Assembly: GCA_900757185.1 (NCBI GenBank)
Contig: CAAEMX010000001.1
Span: forward strand, 1-64,000
Source: an uncultured Collinsella sp.
Lineage (GTDB): Bacteria; Actinomycetota; Coriobacteriia; Coriobacteriales; Coriobacteriaceae
Direction: 5' to 3'
DNA: 64,000 bases
A model generated the notes under the pieces. That model had not been told where the DNA came from. It worked only from the letters and a program-made list of their open reading frames with translations, and did not search any database. Position numbers and translations under genes: made by a program. Shown in pieces: positions 1-8,484 of the stretch; within the stretch, counting starts at the first letter, position 1, and the number at the start of each line of letters is the position of its first letter.

Positions 1-11
1 ACGTGAAACGA

Positions 12-40
12 AAGGGCGCTGACCTTCTGGTCGCGCCCTT
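12..40 (-). terminator. terminator-like hairpin downstream of queA
   Basis: An 8-bp stem (AAGGGCGC with GCGCCCTT) continues through a one-base bulge into a 4-bp stem (GACC with GGTC) around a TTCT loop. Read on the minus strand it is followed by TTTCGTTTC, a weak U-tract, so it probably ends the queA transcript. A bidirectional role is possible because the window edge hides the next gene. Confidence 0.5.
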
Positions 41-87
41 GAAGTTGAACGTCAGATTGTCCAAATGCGGCCCGCGCAGCGTCGGCC

Positions 88-116
88 GGTTACGGCGTTT
101 GGAAAACGCCGTAACC
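88..116. repeat. perfect 13-bp inverted repeat abutting the queA stop
   Basis: GGTTACGGCGTTT (88-100) and AAACGCCGTAACC (104-116) pair perfectly around a 3-nt loop, and the arm touches the queA stop codon. There is no U-tract on either side, so it is not a textbook intrinsic terminator. It may be an mRNA 3'-end stabiliser that works together with the hairpin at 12-40. Confidence 0.6.
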
Positions 117-1333
117 TACAAAATGAGCATCGCGTCGCCAAAGCTGAAGAAGCGGTAACGTTCCTCGATGGCGGCGGCGTAGGCATCCATGATCTGGTCG
201 CGGGTAGCAAGTGCGCTCACGAGCATCATGAGCGTGGAGCGCGGCACGTGGAAGTTCGTGATCAGCGCGTCGACCACGTGATAGGTCGAGCCGGGCATGA
301 GGTAGAGCTGCGTCGTCGCGTTCTCGCGCACCACGATGTCACCGCGGCCGAGCGTGTCGGCCCCGTCCTCGCGGCCCTCAAAATAGCGCGCCGTCACGGC
401 CGGATCAGACACCGGCGCGTCTGCATCAAACGCGCTCTCGAGCGAGCGCACCGCGGTGGTGCCGACGGCGATCACGCGGTGACCCTCGGCCTTCGCCTTA
501 TGCACGGCGTCGACCACCTCCTGCGACACGTGGTAGCGCTCGGTATGCATCACATGCTGCGTGGGGTCGTCCTCCTCTACCAGGCGGAAGGTATCGATGC
601 CCACCTCAAGCTCAACGGCGGCAAACTTTGCGCCCTTTGCCTCGATTGCGTCCATGAGCTCGGGTGTAAAGTGCAGGCCCGCCGTGGGTGCGGCAGCCGA
701 GTGCTCCTCCTTCATGGCGTAGACGGTCTGGTACTTCTCGGGATCGCCCTCGTAATCGGTAATGTAAGGCGGCAGCGGCACGTGGCCGGCAGCATGGATG
801 GCCTCGTCGAGCGTGCGCGGGTCGCCGGCGGCATTGCAACCGGCCGGCTCAAAGCGCACCAGACGGCCACCGCGGCTATCGGTGACAAAGTCGACGACCT
901 CGGCCGTCAGCACCACGGGAGCCCCCTCGGGCGCATGGGCGCCACCGGCGCGATACTCAATCTGAGCACCGGGCTTCAGGCGCTTGCCCGGCTTGACCAG
1001 GCACTCCCAGACGTGACCCAGCGGGTCAACATCCTCGCGGCGCTTGAGCAGCAGCGTCTCGACCACGCCGCCCGAGCCCGTCTTGCGGCCAATCAGGCGA
1101 GCCGGCATAACGCGCGTCTGGTTGATGACGAGCACGTCGCCCGGCTCGATATAGTCGATGATGTCGCGGAAGATGCGGTGCTCAACGGTACCGCCGTGCT
1201 CTAGCGACGTTCCTGTCTCGGAGCCTTTGCGATCAACCACCAGCAGGCGGCAGGAGTCGCGCGGCTCGGCAGGCGCCTGGGCGATGAGCTCTTCGGGCAG
1301 GTTATAGTCAAAATCATCGGTACGCATAGACAC
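116..1333 (-). CDS. queA: S-adenosylmethionine:tRNA ribosyltransferase-isomerase
   Basis: QueA transfers and isomerises the ribosyl part of SAM onto preQ1 at tRNA position 34, giving epoxyqueuosine, in the cytoplasm. The 405-residue product has the family's usual opening (DFDYNLPEELIAQ) and the conserved PTAGLHFT, VGTTAVRSLES and TNFHVPRSTLMMLV blocks, and its length is typical of bacterial QueA. The start is a GTG with AAGGAG eight bases upstream; the next ATG, two codons in, is too far from that site. queH, which performs the next step, lies just upstream on the same strand, so the two are probably co-transcribed. No preQ1 synthesis genes (queC, D, E, F) are in view, so whether the cell makes or salvages preQ1 cannot be told. 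Confidence 0.97.
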   Translation of the reverse strand: MSMRTDDFDYNLPEELIAQAPAEPRDSCRLLVVDRKGSETGTSLEHGGTVEHRIFRDIIDYIEPGDVLVINQTRVMPARLIGRKTGSGGVVETLLLKRREDVDPLGHVWECLVKPGKRLKPGAQIEYRAGGAHAPEGAPVVLTAEVVDFVTDSRGGRLVRFEPAGCNAAGDPRTLDEAIHAAGHVPLPPYITDYEGDPEKYQTVYAMKEEHSAAAPTAGLHFTPELMDAIEAKGAKFAAVELEVGIDTFRLVEEDDPTQHVMHTERYHVSQEVVDAVHKAKAEGHRVIAVGTTAVRSLESAFDADAPVSDPAVTARYFEGREDGADTLGRGDIVVRENATTQLYLMPGSTYHVVDALITNFHVPRSTLMMLVSALATRDQIMDAYAAAIEERYRFFSFGDAMLIL

Positions 1334-1397
1334 GTCGGATTCTCCTTATATAGCTAAAGTCCGCTCTACATCCTAGCAGGCTGACGTCCCAAGTGAA

Positions 1398-1979
1398 CTA
1401 CTTTTTGGCGGCTTTGCGCTCGTCGCGGATGCGGGCGCGGTCCATGGCCGCCTCGACAGCCGAGAAGCGGCAACCACAGTAGTTCTGCCGATACATGCCA
1501 AGCTCGCGCGAACGGCGTGTCGCCTCGGGGTAATACGGGCGAAAATCGCGAATCACCGGGGTGAGCCCATGGGCGGCCGCCAAACGCCCAAGCACGTCAT
1601 TGCAGGTGTCGAACAGCTGATACGGCGAGACGGCGAGCGTCGTACCCACATATTCAAACCTGCGCTCCTGGGCAACGCGGCATGCCTCGGCCAAGCGCAA
1701 GGCATAGCACGAGCGACAGCGACGGGGCCGATCGGCACCCAGCGGGGCCACGCCGGCCTCCCAGCGCTCGCGGTCCTCCCCCGCCTCGATGAGCTCGATG
1801 TCGCCATCGGCACACCACCGGCGCAGCTCGTCCAGACGCCGCCGCCATTCATCGCGCGGTTGAATATTGGGATTGGTCCAGCAAATCGTGGGCTCAAACC
1901 CCTCCTCGCGCAGCAGGCGAACCGGCTCAAGCGAGCATGGTGCACAGCACGCATGCAGCAACAACGACTTCATCGACAT
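1398..1979 (-). CDS. queH: epoxyqueuosine reductase QueH
   Basis: QueH reduces epoxyqueuosine to queuosine in tRNA and is the non-orthologous replacement for cobalamin-dependent QueG. The 193-residue protein shows the family cysteine signatures: HACCAPC near the N terminus, RCRSCY near residue 90 and NYCGC near residue 165. These are the expected Fe-S cluster and metal ligands. It sits 64 bp upstream of queA on the same strand. Two ATGs lie close together (1979 and 1973); ACGGGGA suits the second one better, so the true N terminus may be two residues shorter. Confidence 0.94.
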   Translation of the reverse strand: MSMKSLLLHACCAPCSLEPVRLLREEGFEPTICWTNPNIQPRDEWRRRLDELRRWCADGDIELIEAGEDRERWEAGVAPLGADRPRRCRSCYALRLAEACRVAQERRFEYVGTTLAVSPYQLFDTCNDVLGRLAAAHGLTPVIRDFRPYYPEATRRSRELGMYRQNYCGCRFSAVEAAMDRARIRDERKAAKK

Positions 1980-2013
1980 CCCCGTCCCAGAAAACTCACC
2001 CCGACATCATGGC

Positions 2014-2042
2014 AGCTAAAATAGCCCCGTCCCAAAAAGACT
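2014..2042. repeat. 29-nt dispersed repeat, copy A
   Basis: The plus strand starts AGCTAAAA and ends CCCAAAAAGACT. It matches the segment at 49909-49937 at 27 of 29 positions. In both places it lies immediately downstream of a minus-strand gene; here it overlaps the stop codon of the DUF3267 gene. Read on the minus strand it supplies a TCTTTTTGG tract, which suggests a role in 3'-end formation. Confidence 0.6.
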
Positions 2043-2610
2043 ACTTTGCGAAAAAGCGCACGCCAAAGGACGTATCCTCGCAGGCGACGATACGGCGGTC
2101 GCGCAGAATGGTCCGCACGTAATACCAATCACCCACACAGCCCGACAAGTGCAGACCAGCCGCCAGGTAGCACAGCAGCGGATAGTCCGAGAACGCAAAC
2201 CCCAGGGCAAATGCTGTCGTCACAACAACCGTCGGCGCCAGGCAAACCGCCATGTACCGCCGGCGCGAATACACAACGCCCTCGGCGCAGGCATAGATCA
2301 TCGCCGTCTCGCGATTCGCCCCAAAGGTCACCTGCGCGCCCGCAGGCGCCAGCAGCTTAAAAAACACCGCATGCACCAGCTCGTGCACGGCAAACGATGC
2401 CATTGAGACCGCAGCCAAGCCGACTATCCAGCCCACGACAGCCATCCAGCCGCCCGCCTCAGCCGCGTCCAAGTCCGCAGGCCCGCCCAACAGCATAAAC
2501 ACCGGCACCAGGCACACGGCAAACACCGCGATCACGGCCATCCCCCACACGAAGCAAGCGTGCAGAAAATCCTCGTCTTCAAACGCATGTATGTTGGAAA
2601 TCTCATTCAT
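2041..2610 (-). CDS. DUF3267-type membrane zincin-like protein
   Basis: The 189-residue protein has about four hydrophobic segments (near residues 21-43, 54-75, 120-143 and 150-167). An HELVH motif at residues 76-80, at the membrane boundary, matches the HExxH zinc-binding signature of gluzincin-type proteases. This pattern fits the DUF3267 family, in which a metalloprotease role is predicted but not established. The start ATG has only a weak ribosome binding site. The gene lies upstream of queH and queA on the same strand, with 61 bp to queH, so it may be co-transcribed, but no functional link is evident. Confidence 0.75.
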   Translation of the reverse strand: MNEISNIHAFEDEDFLHACFVWGMAVIAVFAVCLVPVFMLLGGPADLDAAEAGGWMAVVGWIVGLAAVSMASFAVHELVHAVFFKLLAPAGAQVTFGANRETAMIYACAEGVVYSRRRYMAVCLAPTVVVTTAFALGFAFSDYPLLCYLAAGLHLSGCVGDWYYVRTILRDRRIVACEDTSFGVRFFAK

Positions 2611-2650
2611 AGCATCTTAGGATAGCGCCCCTGCCACGTACCCGTCCGCA

Positions 2651-2661
2651 TGTGCGATAAT
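2651..2661 (+). promoter_or_regulatory. extended -10 promoter of metG-like gene
   Basis: TGTGCGATAAT is a TG-extended -10 element with a GATAAT hexamer at 2656-2661. It lies about 80 bases before the metG-like start codon. The same 11-mer occurs upstream of the DegV gene on the other strand. No convincing -35 is visible. Confidence 0.45.
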
Positions 2662-2742
2662 GTCGAACGATATGCACGAATTGACCACCGCGCCGCCGAG
2701 CCCCGCGCCCGGCCGCGCTCTCACCATATGCGAAGGAGTCCC

Positions 2743-4893
2743 ATGGCATCCAAATACTCCATGAACGACCGTCCCAGCTGGCCGCGCCGCGCCATCGTTA
2801 CCGCCGGCGAGCCCTACGGCAACAAGGGCCTTCACTTTGGCCACGTTGGCGGCGTCTTTGTCCCGGCCGACTTCTTCGCCCGTTTCCTGCGCGACCGCCT
2901 GGGCCGCGAGAACGTCATCTTCACCTCGGGCACCGACTGCTACGGCTCGCCCATCATGGAGAGCTACCGCAAGCTCAAGGAGAACGAAGGCTACGATAAG
3001 TCCATCGGCGAGTATGTCGAGTCCAATCACTCCCGACAGGCCGCGACCCTCAACAACTACAACATCAGCTGCGACATCTACGGCGGCTCAGGCCTTGAGC
3101 CAGCTGCGCAGATTCACAACGAGGTTACCGCCGAGATTATCGAGCGCCTGCACGAGCAGGGCACCATCTCCAAGCGCTCCACGCTGCAGTTCTACGATGC
3201 CAAGGCCGGCACGTTCCTCAACGGCCGTCAGGTGATCGGCCGCTGCCCCATCCAGGGCTGCAAGTCCGAGAAGGCTTATGCCGACGAGTGCGATCTGGGC
3301 CACCAGTTTGAGCCCGAAGAGCTCATCGCACCCAAGAGCCAGCTCACCGGCGAGGTGCCCGAGCTGCGCCCGGTCGACAACCTCTACTTCGACCTACCCG
3401 CCTACCTCGACTTTATGAAGACCTATACCGCCAAGCTCGCCCAGAACCCGCAGGTTCGCTCCGTGGTCTCCAAGACCATGGAGGAGTGGCTGCTGCCGGC
3501 ACAGCTCTACATCCAAAACAAGTTCCGCGAGGCCTTCGATGCCGTCGAGGATCAGCTCCCCGAGCACACCGTGCTGGAGCCCGAGGGCAACAAGAGCAGC
3601 TTTACCGTCACCTTCCCCAGCTGGAAGGAGCGCGACGATGCCCACGCGGTGCTCGCCAACGGCGGCGTGCGCTTCCGCAGCGGCAAGGCGCTCGTGCCCT
3701 TTCGCATCACCGGCAACATCGACTGGGGCGTTCCGGTGCCCGAGGTCGACGGCGTGAACGACGTCACTTGCTGGTGCTGGCCCGAGAGCCTGTGGGCGCC
3801 CATCAGCTATACGCGTACCGCGCTCGCACGCGATGCCAAGGCCGCCGGCGTGACCGAGGGCGTCGCCGCCCAGGATGCCGCCCTCATGGGCGAGCCCGCC
3901 GCCGATTCCACGCAGGTCCCCGCGCCCACCTACCAGCACAGCTCGCTCGACTGGCGCGACTGGTGGTGCTCGGACGACGCGCAGATCTACCAGTTCATCG
4001 GTCAGGACAACATCTATTTCTACTGCATCGCGCAAACCGCCATGTGGGAGGCCCTGGGTTGGGACCTTACGCAGAGCACCGTCAGCGCCTGCTATCACCT
4101 GCTCTACATGGGCAAAAAGGCGAGCTCGTCCTCGCAGACCCCTCCCCCACCGGCAGACGACCTGCTCAACCACTACACCTGCGAGCAGATGCGCGCGCAC
4201 TGGCTGTCGCTCGGCCTATCCGAGAAGCCGGTGAGCTTTAGCCCCAAGGCATACGACACGCGTGTGACCGGCAAGGACAAGGACGGCAACGAGGTGCGTG
4301 CCTGCGACGACAAGCGCGTTATCGATCCGGCCCTTAAGGAGAGCGCCCTTTTGACCGGCGTCTTCAACCGCCTGGCCCGCAGCTGCTTCTACGGCGTCGC
4401 CATCAAGGAGGGCGACGAGAGCCCCTACCGCAACGGCTGCATCCCCGCCGGTGCCGCTTCTGACACCGTGGTCGAAGCCGCCGAGCAGGCAGCTCTCGCC
4501 TTTGAGCAAGCCATGTACAAGTTCGAGACGCACCGCGCGCTCGCCGTGTGCGACGACTACCTGCGTGCCGCCAACAAGCGCTGGAGCGACGCCTCTAAGG
4601 CCGCCAACAAGCTCGAGGGCGAGCCGGCAAACGCCGCAATGACGCAGGCCCTCGTCGACGCCTTTACCGAGCTGCGCGTGGCGACCGTCCTGATGCACGG
4701 CATCGTCCCTGCCGGCTGCGAGCTCATCTGCGAGTACTTCGACGTTGACCCGGTCGCCTTCTTTAGCTGGGATAACATCTTCGCCTCCACGGATGAGTTT
4801 GTGGAGAGCCTGGGCGAGAAGCCCGGCGAGCACCGCGTGAAGCCGCTACCCCCGCGCTTCGACTTCTTCAGCAAGCACGAGAGCCAGTACTAA
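2743..4893 (+). CDS. metG: methionyl-tRNA synthetase-like class I aminoacyl-tRNA ligase with altered KMSKS loop
   Basis: Class I aminoacyl-tRNA synthetase fold that most resembles MetRS, which charges tRNA-Met. The HIGH motif appears as HFGH in YGNKGLHFGHVGG near residue 25. A zinc-knuckle-like CPIQGC ... CDLGH is followed by the MetRS-type ELIAPKSQLTG stretch. Where KMSKS is expected the sequence is GKKASSSSQTPPPP, so the second catalytic lysine is absent. The 716-residue protein starts at ATG 2743 behind AAGGAG; an upstream in-frame extension lacks a ribosome binding site. There is no C-terminal tRNA-binding EMAP-like domain. Methionine specificity is inferred from the zinc knuckle and fold; the odd KMSKS region may define a separate subfamily. 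It is followed by an rRNA methyltransferase gene 36 bp downstream. Confidence 0.82.
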   Translation: MASKYSMNDRPSWPRRAIVTAGEPYGNKGLHFGHVGGVFVPADFFARFLRDRLGRENVIFTSGTDCYGSPIMESYRKLKENEGYDKSIGEYVESNHSRQAATLNNYNISCDIYGGSGLEPAAQIHNEVTAEIIERLHEQGTISKRSTLQFYDAKAGTFLNGRQVIGRCPIQGCKSEKAYADECDLGHQFEPEELIAPKSQLTGEVPELRPVDNLYFDLPAYLDFMKTYTAKLAQNPQVRSVVSKTMEEWLLPAQLYIQNKFREAFDAVEDQLPEHTVLEPEGNKSSFTVTFPSWKERDDAHAVLANGGVRFRSGKALVPFRITGNIDWGVPVPEVDGVNDVTCWCWPESLWAPISYTRTALARDAKAAGVTEGVAAQDAALMGEPAADSTQVPAPTYQHSSLDWRDWWCSDDAQIYQFIGQDNIYFYCIAQTAMWEALGWDLTQSTVSACYHLLYMGKKASSSSQTPPPPADDLLNHYTCEQMRAHWLSLGLSEKPVSFSPKAYDTRVTGKDKDGNEVRACDDKRVIDPALKESALLTGVFNRLARSCFYGVAIKEGDESPYRNGCIPAGAASDTVVEAAEQAALAFEQAMYKFETHRALAVCDDYLRAANKRWSDASKAANKLEGEPANAAMTQALVDAFTELRVATVLMHGIVPAGCELICEYFDVDPVAFFSWDNIFASTDEFVESLGEKPGEHRVKPLPPRFDFFSKHESQY

Positions 4894-4929
4894 ACACTCG
4901 ACATGTAATGGAATGGGAAGGAAAGACGG

Positions 4930-6033
4930 ATGTCCAAGCCGCGTCGTCGTAAGCAGAAAAAGCAGGTTAAGCCCGAGCTCAAGCTTAGGCAATTTGCTGC
5001 TACCGAGCTTTCTGACCAGCTTGCCGCCCTTCCCTGCGCCGCCGACCTTCCGCGCTTTATGGTCGACACGGTCGCCGGCGCCTATGCGCCCACCGATGCC
5101 GAGCTTATGATCGAGGGCTTCGGCGCCGCGGTCACACGCCCGGTCACGCTGCGCGCCAACACGCTCAAGGCAACCGCCGAGGACATCGTTGCGGCACTCG
5201 ATGCCGCCAGTATCGCCCATCGCCCCGTCGCTTGGTACCCAGATGCCTTCATCCTGCCCGAGGCCCAGGTTTCCGACCTGTGGGACCTCGACATCTATCG
5301 CGACGGCAAGATCTACCTTCAGAGTCTGTCGTCCATGATGCCGCCACTCGTGCTGGGCGCTCAGGCCGGCGAGGACATCCTGGACATGTGCGCGGCCCCC
5401 GGCGGCAAGACGACGCAGATCGCCGCCCTCACCCAGGGACAGGCACACCTCACCGCCTGCGAGATGAGCATTCCCCGCGCCGAAAAGCTCGAGTCAAACC
5501 TCCACCGCCAGGGTGCCAAAAACGTGCCCGTCATGCGCATCGACGCACGCGAGCTCGACGAGTTCTTCCGCTTTGACCGCATCCTGCTCGACGCTCCCTG
5601 CACCGGCACGGGCACCGTCGTCAGCGGCAACGAAAAGAGCCTGCGCGGCCTCACCGAGAAGTTGCTCGGCAAGTGCGCCCGCTCGCAGCGAGCACTTCTG
5701 GACCGCGCCATGGGAGCCCTCAAACCGGGCGGAACGCTCGTCTATTCGACTTGTTCGATCTTGCCGCAGGAAAACGAGGACGCCCTGCAAGAGGCCCTCG
5801 ACAAGCATATGGACTGCGAGCTCATCCCCCTCGACGGCACGCCAAGCGAAAGTGAGGCACGCCGTGCCCAGGCAGCTGGTGAGGAGCCGCGCATCGAGTC
5901 CAACGCCCTGACCGAGGCCATTGCCGCGGGTCAGGTATCGGCCATCGCCAACGGCCTGCCCGGCACGCTCACCATTCCGCCTAGCCGCGACTTTGAGGGC
6001 TTCTACATTGCCCTGATCCGAAAACGCAGCTAG
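4930..6033 (+). CDS. RsmB/NOP2-family RNA m5C methyltransferase
   Basis: SAM-dependent cytosine-5 methyltransferase of RNA, most likely rRNA. The 367-residue protein begins with a basic stretch rich in Lys and Arg. It carries motif I DMCAAPGGKT near residue 153, the motif IV catalytic proline-cysteine LLDAPCTGTG near residue 218, and the motif VI STCSILPQENE near residue 275. Both catalytic cysteines of the family (Pro-Cys and Thr-Cys) are present. The exact target site (RsmB or RsmF type) cannot be settled without alignment. A GGAAGGAAAGACGG stretch before ATG 4930 serves as ribosome binding site. It is probably co-transcribed with the metG-like gene. Confidence 0.93.
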   Translation: MSKPRRRKQKKQVKPELKLRQFAATELSDQLAALPCAADLPRFMVDTVAGAYAPTDAELMIEGFGAAVTRPVTLRANTLKATAEDIVAALDAASIAHRPVAWYPDAFILPEAQVSDLWDLDIYRDGKIYLQSLSSMMPPLVLGAQAGEDILDMCAAPGGKTTQIAALTQGQAHLTACEMSIPRAEKLESNLHRQGAKNVPVMRIDARELDEFFRFDRILLDAPCTGTGTVVSGNEKSLRGLTEKLLGKCARSQRALLDRAMGALKPGGTLVYSTCSILPQENEDALQEALDKHMDCELIPLDGTPSESEARRAQAAGEEPRIESNALTEAIAAGQVSAIANGLPGTLTIPPSRDFEGFYIALIRKRS

Positions 6034-6057
6034 CGCACGGATCCAAAACTCAACAAG

Positions 6058-6228
6058 CTATCTCCGTGCGCGTTTGCCCTGCTGGTCGCGATGCTGTTTA
6101 AGCATCGCGCGCTCCTTGCGTTCGGCCCTTTTACCCTTAATGGCCGTGACCACAAAGTAGATGACCGCGGCGGCAACGATTGCGCCCACACACAGGCCAA
6201 TCGAGCCCAACATTGCCGAGAATTCCAT
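6058..6228 (-). CDS. 56-residue single-pass membrane protein
   Basis: A short reading frame begins at ATG 6228 with AAAGGTGAC six bases upstream. The peptide starts MEFSAMLGSIG and has one long hydrophobic helix at residues 6-29. A strongly basic C-terminal tail (KGKRAERKERAMLKQ and onward) gives the inside-positive pattern of a small inner-membrane protein. It converges with the end of the rRNA methyltransferase gene. No family is recognised. The ribosome binding site and topology support translation; function is unknown. Confidence 0.6.
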   Translation of the reverse strand: MEFSAMLGSIGLCVGAIVAAAVIYFVVTAIKGKRAERKERAMLKQHRDQQGKRARR

Positions 6229-6406
6229 ACCGCGTCACCTTTCTTTTGCATACGGGACTTTCAAGATAGCACCTCGATTCCCGCCACCACAGCTCCTTCA
6301 CGTTCGCCGGCCCTTCGGTCTAACGGATGACTCAGCGGGGAAAAATCAACTCGTCAAACGATTTAGCAAGCACAACGCCGCCGGCACCCTCCCGGCCGTC
6401 ATCACA

Positions 6407-6412
6407 TAGAAT
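6407..6412 (+). promoter_or_regulatory. -10 element placing a leaderless start
   Basis: TAGAAT lies only nine bases before the ATG at 6422, and there is no Shine-Dalgarno sequence in between (TCGAGCCTCC). A transcript started from this -10 would begin within a few bases of the start codon, so the next gene may be translated from a leaderless mRNA. Confidence 0.4.
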
Positions 6413-6421
6413 CGAGCCTCC

Positions 6422-7513
6422 ATGGATACCCTCAACGATCTAAACGAACGCGTCGACGCCTTCGTCGGCACCAGCTCCTTCGACACGCCCGCCGCGGCAA
6501 ACGACCAAGCTCCCATCGATGTGCCCGCCGAGGTTCACGAGGACATCGTCGCCTCGGTCGATTTCTCCGAGGTCGAGCTTGCGGACGAATTTACCGAGCC
6601 CCAGGTGGCCGTAACTCCCAACGGTCTTTTGCCCATGGAGCCGCTGCCCATCGACGGGCGCCTGCGCAAGGCGGCCCTTCGCATGCCCGATGAGATTGAG
6701 GAGGCCAGCGGCTTTACGCTCTTTGGCCGCCGCATCAAATCGCTCATCTACACCACCGACGTGGCGGTCATCCGCAACTCCAATGCCGACGCCGTGTTTG
6801 CGGTCTACCCCTTTACGCCGCAACCCGCCATTACGCAGGCGCTGCTGACGGTCGCCGAGTGCCCGGTCTTTGTGGGCGTTGGCGGCGGCACCACCACCGG
6901 CAAGCGCTCCGTGCAGATGGCGGCCGTCTCCGAGATGCAGGGCGCGGCGGGCTGCGTGGTCAACTCCCCCGCCACCGCCGAGATGGTCGAGCACATCACC
7001 AACATCGCCGACATCCCCGTCATCGCCACGGTCGTTCGTTGCGACGACGATGCTCACGCCAAAGTGCGCGCCGGCGCCAAGATCCTCAACATCGCCGCCG
7101 GCAAGAACACGCCGCAGGTCCTGCGTGAACTGCGCGAGCACTATCCCAACCTGCCGCTCATCGCGCCGGGCGGCAAGACGCCCGAGAGCATCCGTGAGAC
7201 CATCGCCGCCGGAGCCAACGCCATCATCTGGACGCCGCCTTCGGCACAGCAGCTACAGACCGACATGATGCAGCGTTATCGCAAGATGAAGGAAGACGCC
7301 ACACCTGTCATCTCGCGCGACGATGTACCCATTATCGACCAGGTCGCCGCCGCCGAGGTCAGCCAGGTCGAGAACATGAATCCCGATGTGCCGATTCCCG
7401 ACGAAGTCATCGAGCGCGTCGCTTCGATCCACGAGCGCGTCGAGGAGCATCGCGCCAACCGCGGCCTCAAGCCGTCACTGCACGGCTTCTTCTTCCGCGG
7501 AAAGAAACGCTAG
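6422..7513 (+). CDS. KDPG-aldolase-like TIM-barrel protein, function uncertain
   Basis: The first 90 or so residues of this 363-residue protein are acidic and look unstructured. The remainder has the alternating pattern of a TIM barrel: FVGVGGGTTTGKRS near residue 158, GAAGCVVNSPAT, DIPVIATVVRCDDD, GAKILNIAAGKN, and APGGKTPESIRETIAAGANAIIWTPP near residue 245. These resemble the phosphate-binding end of 2-keto-3-deoxy-6-phosphogluconate aldolase-type barrels. No Schiff-base lysine could be assigned with confidence, so the reaction is unknown. A leaderless start is likely. A strong terminator follows, so this is probably a single-gene transcript. Confidence 0.6.
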   Translation: MDTLNDLNERVDAFVGTSSFDTPAAANDQAPIDVPAEVHEDIVASVDFSEVELADEFTEPQVAVTPNGLLPMEPLPIDGRLRKAALRMPDEIEEASGFTLFGRRIKSLIYTTDVAVIRNSNADAVFAVYPFTPQPAITQALLTVAECPVFVGVGGGTTTGKRSVQMAAVSEMQGAAGCVVNSPATAEMVEHITNIADIPVIATVVRCDDDAHAKVRAGAKILNIAAGKNTPQVLRELREHYPNLPLIAPGGKTPESIRETIAAGANAIIWTPPSAQQLQTDMMQRYRKMKEDATPVISRDDVPIIDQVAAAEVSQVENMNPDVPIPDEVIERVASIHERVEEHRANRGLKPSLHGFFFRGKKR

Positions 7514-7524
7514 CAAAACATCTT

Positions 7525-7563
7525 GGCCCGCCCCACAAACGTGAGGCGGGCCGTTTTCGTTTG
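7525..7563 (+). terminator. intrinsic terminator
   Basis: GGCCCGCC (7525-7532) pairs with GGCGGGCC (7545-7552) and is followed by GTTTTCGTTT. It ends transcription of the barrel-protein gene and faces the convergent DegV gene. Confidence 0.9.
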
Positions 7564-7593
7564 AGCAATCATGCAGCGATGTGATGGGGCAAA

Positions 7594-8484
7594 CTAATCC
7601 ACGCGCTTGTCGCCCATAAAGAAGAGCGCCACCGTACCAGGTCCGGTGTGCGAACCGATCAGAGCACCGATATTGTTGATCTCAATCTTGCCTTTGAGCT
7701 GCGGAACCTGTTCCTCAATCAGCGCCGCAACTGCCTCGGCATCCTCGTGGCACGCCGAGTGCGACATGATGCACTTACCCGAATAATCCGCGCCGTCCTG
7801 CACGTGTGCCAACATGGTCTTAGCCATCTCGGAAATCGCGCGCTTCTTGGTGCGAATCTTCTCACGCGGCGCCAGCTCACCTTCGCAATCGACCGTCATG
7901 AGCGGGCAAATCTTGAGCGCCGTGCCGATGATCGCGCTCGCGGCCGAAATGCGACCGCCGCGCAGGTAACTCGACAGATCGGTCGAGAAGAACCAGTGGT
8001 GCAGGTTGAGTTTATGCTCCTCAATCCAAGCGGCCGTCTCGTCGAGCGAAGCGCCGCTATCGCGAACGTCTGCGGCACACTCCGCCAGCAGGCCAAAGCC
8101 CGAAGACGCCGCCAGCGAATCGATGACGCGAACCTTGCCGCCCTGGGGATAGCGATCCGCGAGCATCTGCGCCGCAACGCAGGCCGATCCATACGTGCCC
8201 GAAATACCCGACGACAACGTCAGGTGCAGCACGTCTTTAACCTCGGCAACAAACGGCTCCCAAAACTCCTCGTACTCGCCCACGCTTACCTGAGACGTCT
8301 TGGGCATGGCGCCCGCAGATATCTGGGCAAAAAACTCGTCCGGCGTAATCGACTGATACAGATCGTCCGTGTAGACAACATCGTCGATCTCGTAATGAAA
8401 ACACACGACAGGGATATTGCGCGACACAAAGAACTCACGGGTTCGGTCGGCGGCAGATTCACAGGTCAGGACAAAATCACTCAT
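7594..8484 (-). CDS. DegV family fatty-acid-binding protein
   Basis: DegV proteins bind a fatty acid and, in some Firmicutes, feed it to the FakA kinase for phospholipid synthesis. The 296-residue protein shows the family's opening (DFVLTCESAADRTREFF), the Pro-Lys-Thr-Ser-Gln-Val-Ser loop (MPKTSQVSVGEYEEF), the LTLSSGISGTYGSA block, and a C-terminal IGALIGSHTGPGTVALFF, which are hallmarks of DegV. ATG 8484 was chosen because AAGGAG lies six bases upstream; six more in-frame codons upstream lack such a site. No FakA is next to it. Confidence 0.93.
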   Translation of the reverse strand: MSDFVLTCESAADRTREFFVSRNIPVVCFHYEIDDVVYTDDLYQSITPDEFFAQISAGAMPKTSQVSVGEYEEFWEPFVAEVKDVLHLTLSSGISGTYGSACVAAQMLADRYPQGGKVRVIDSLAASSGFGLLAECAADVRDSGASLDETAAWIEEHKLNLHHWFFSTDLSSYLRGGRISAASAIIGTALKICPLMTVDCEGELAPREKIRTKKRAISEMAKTMLAHVQDGADYSGKCIMSHSACHEDAEAVAALIEEQVPQLKGKIEINNIGALIGSHTGPGTVALFFMGDKRVD

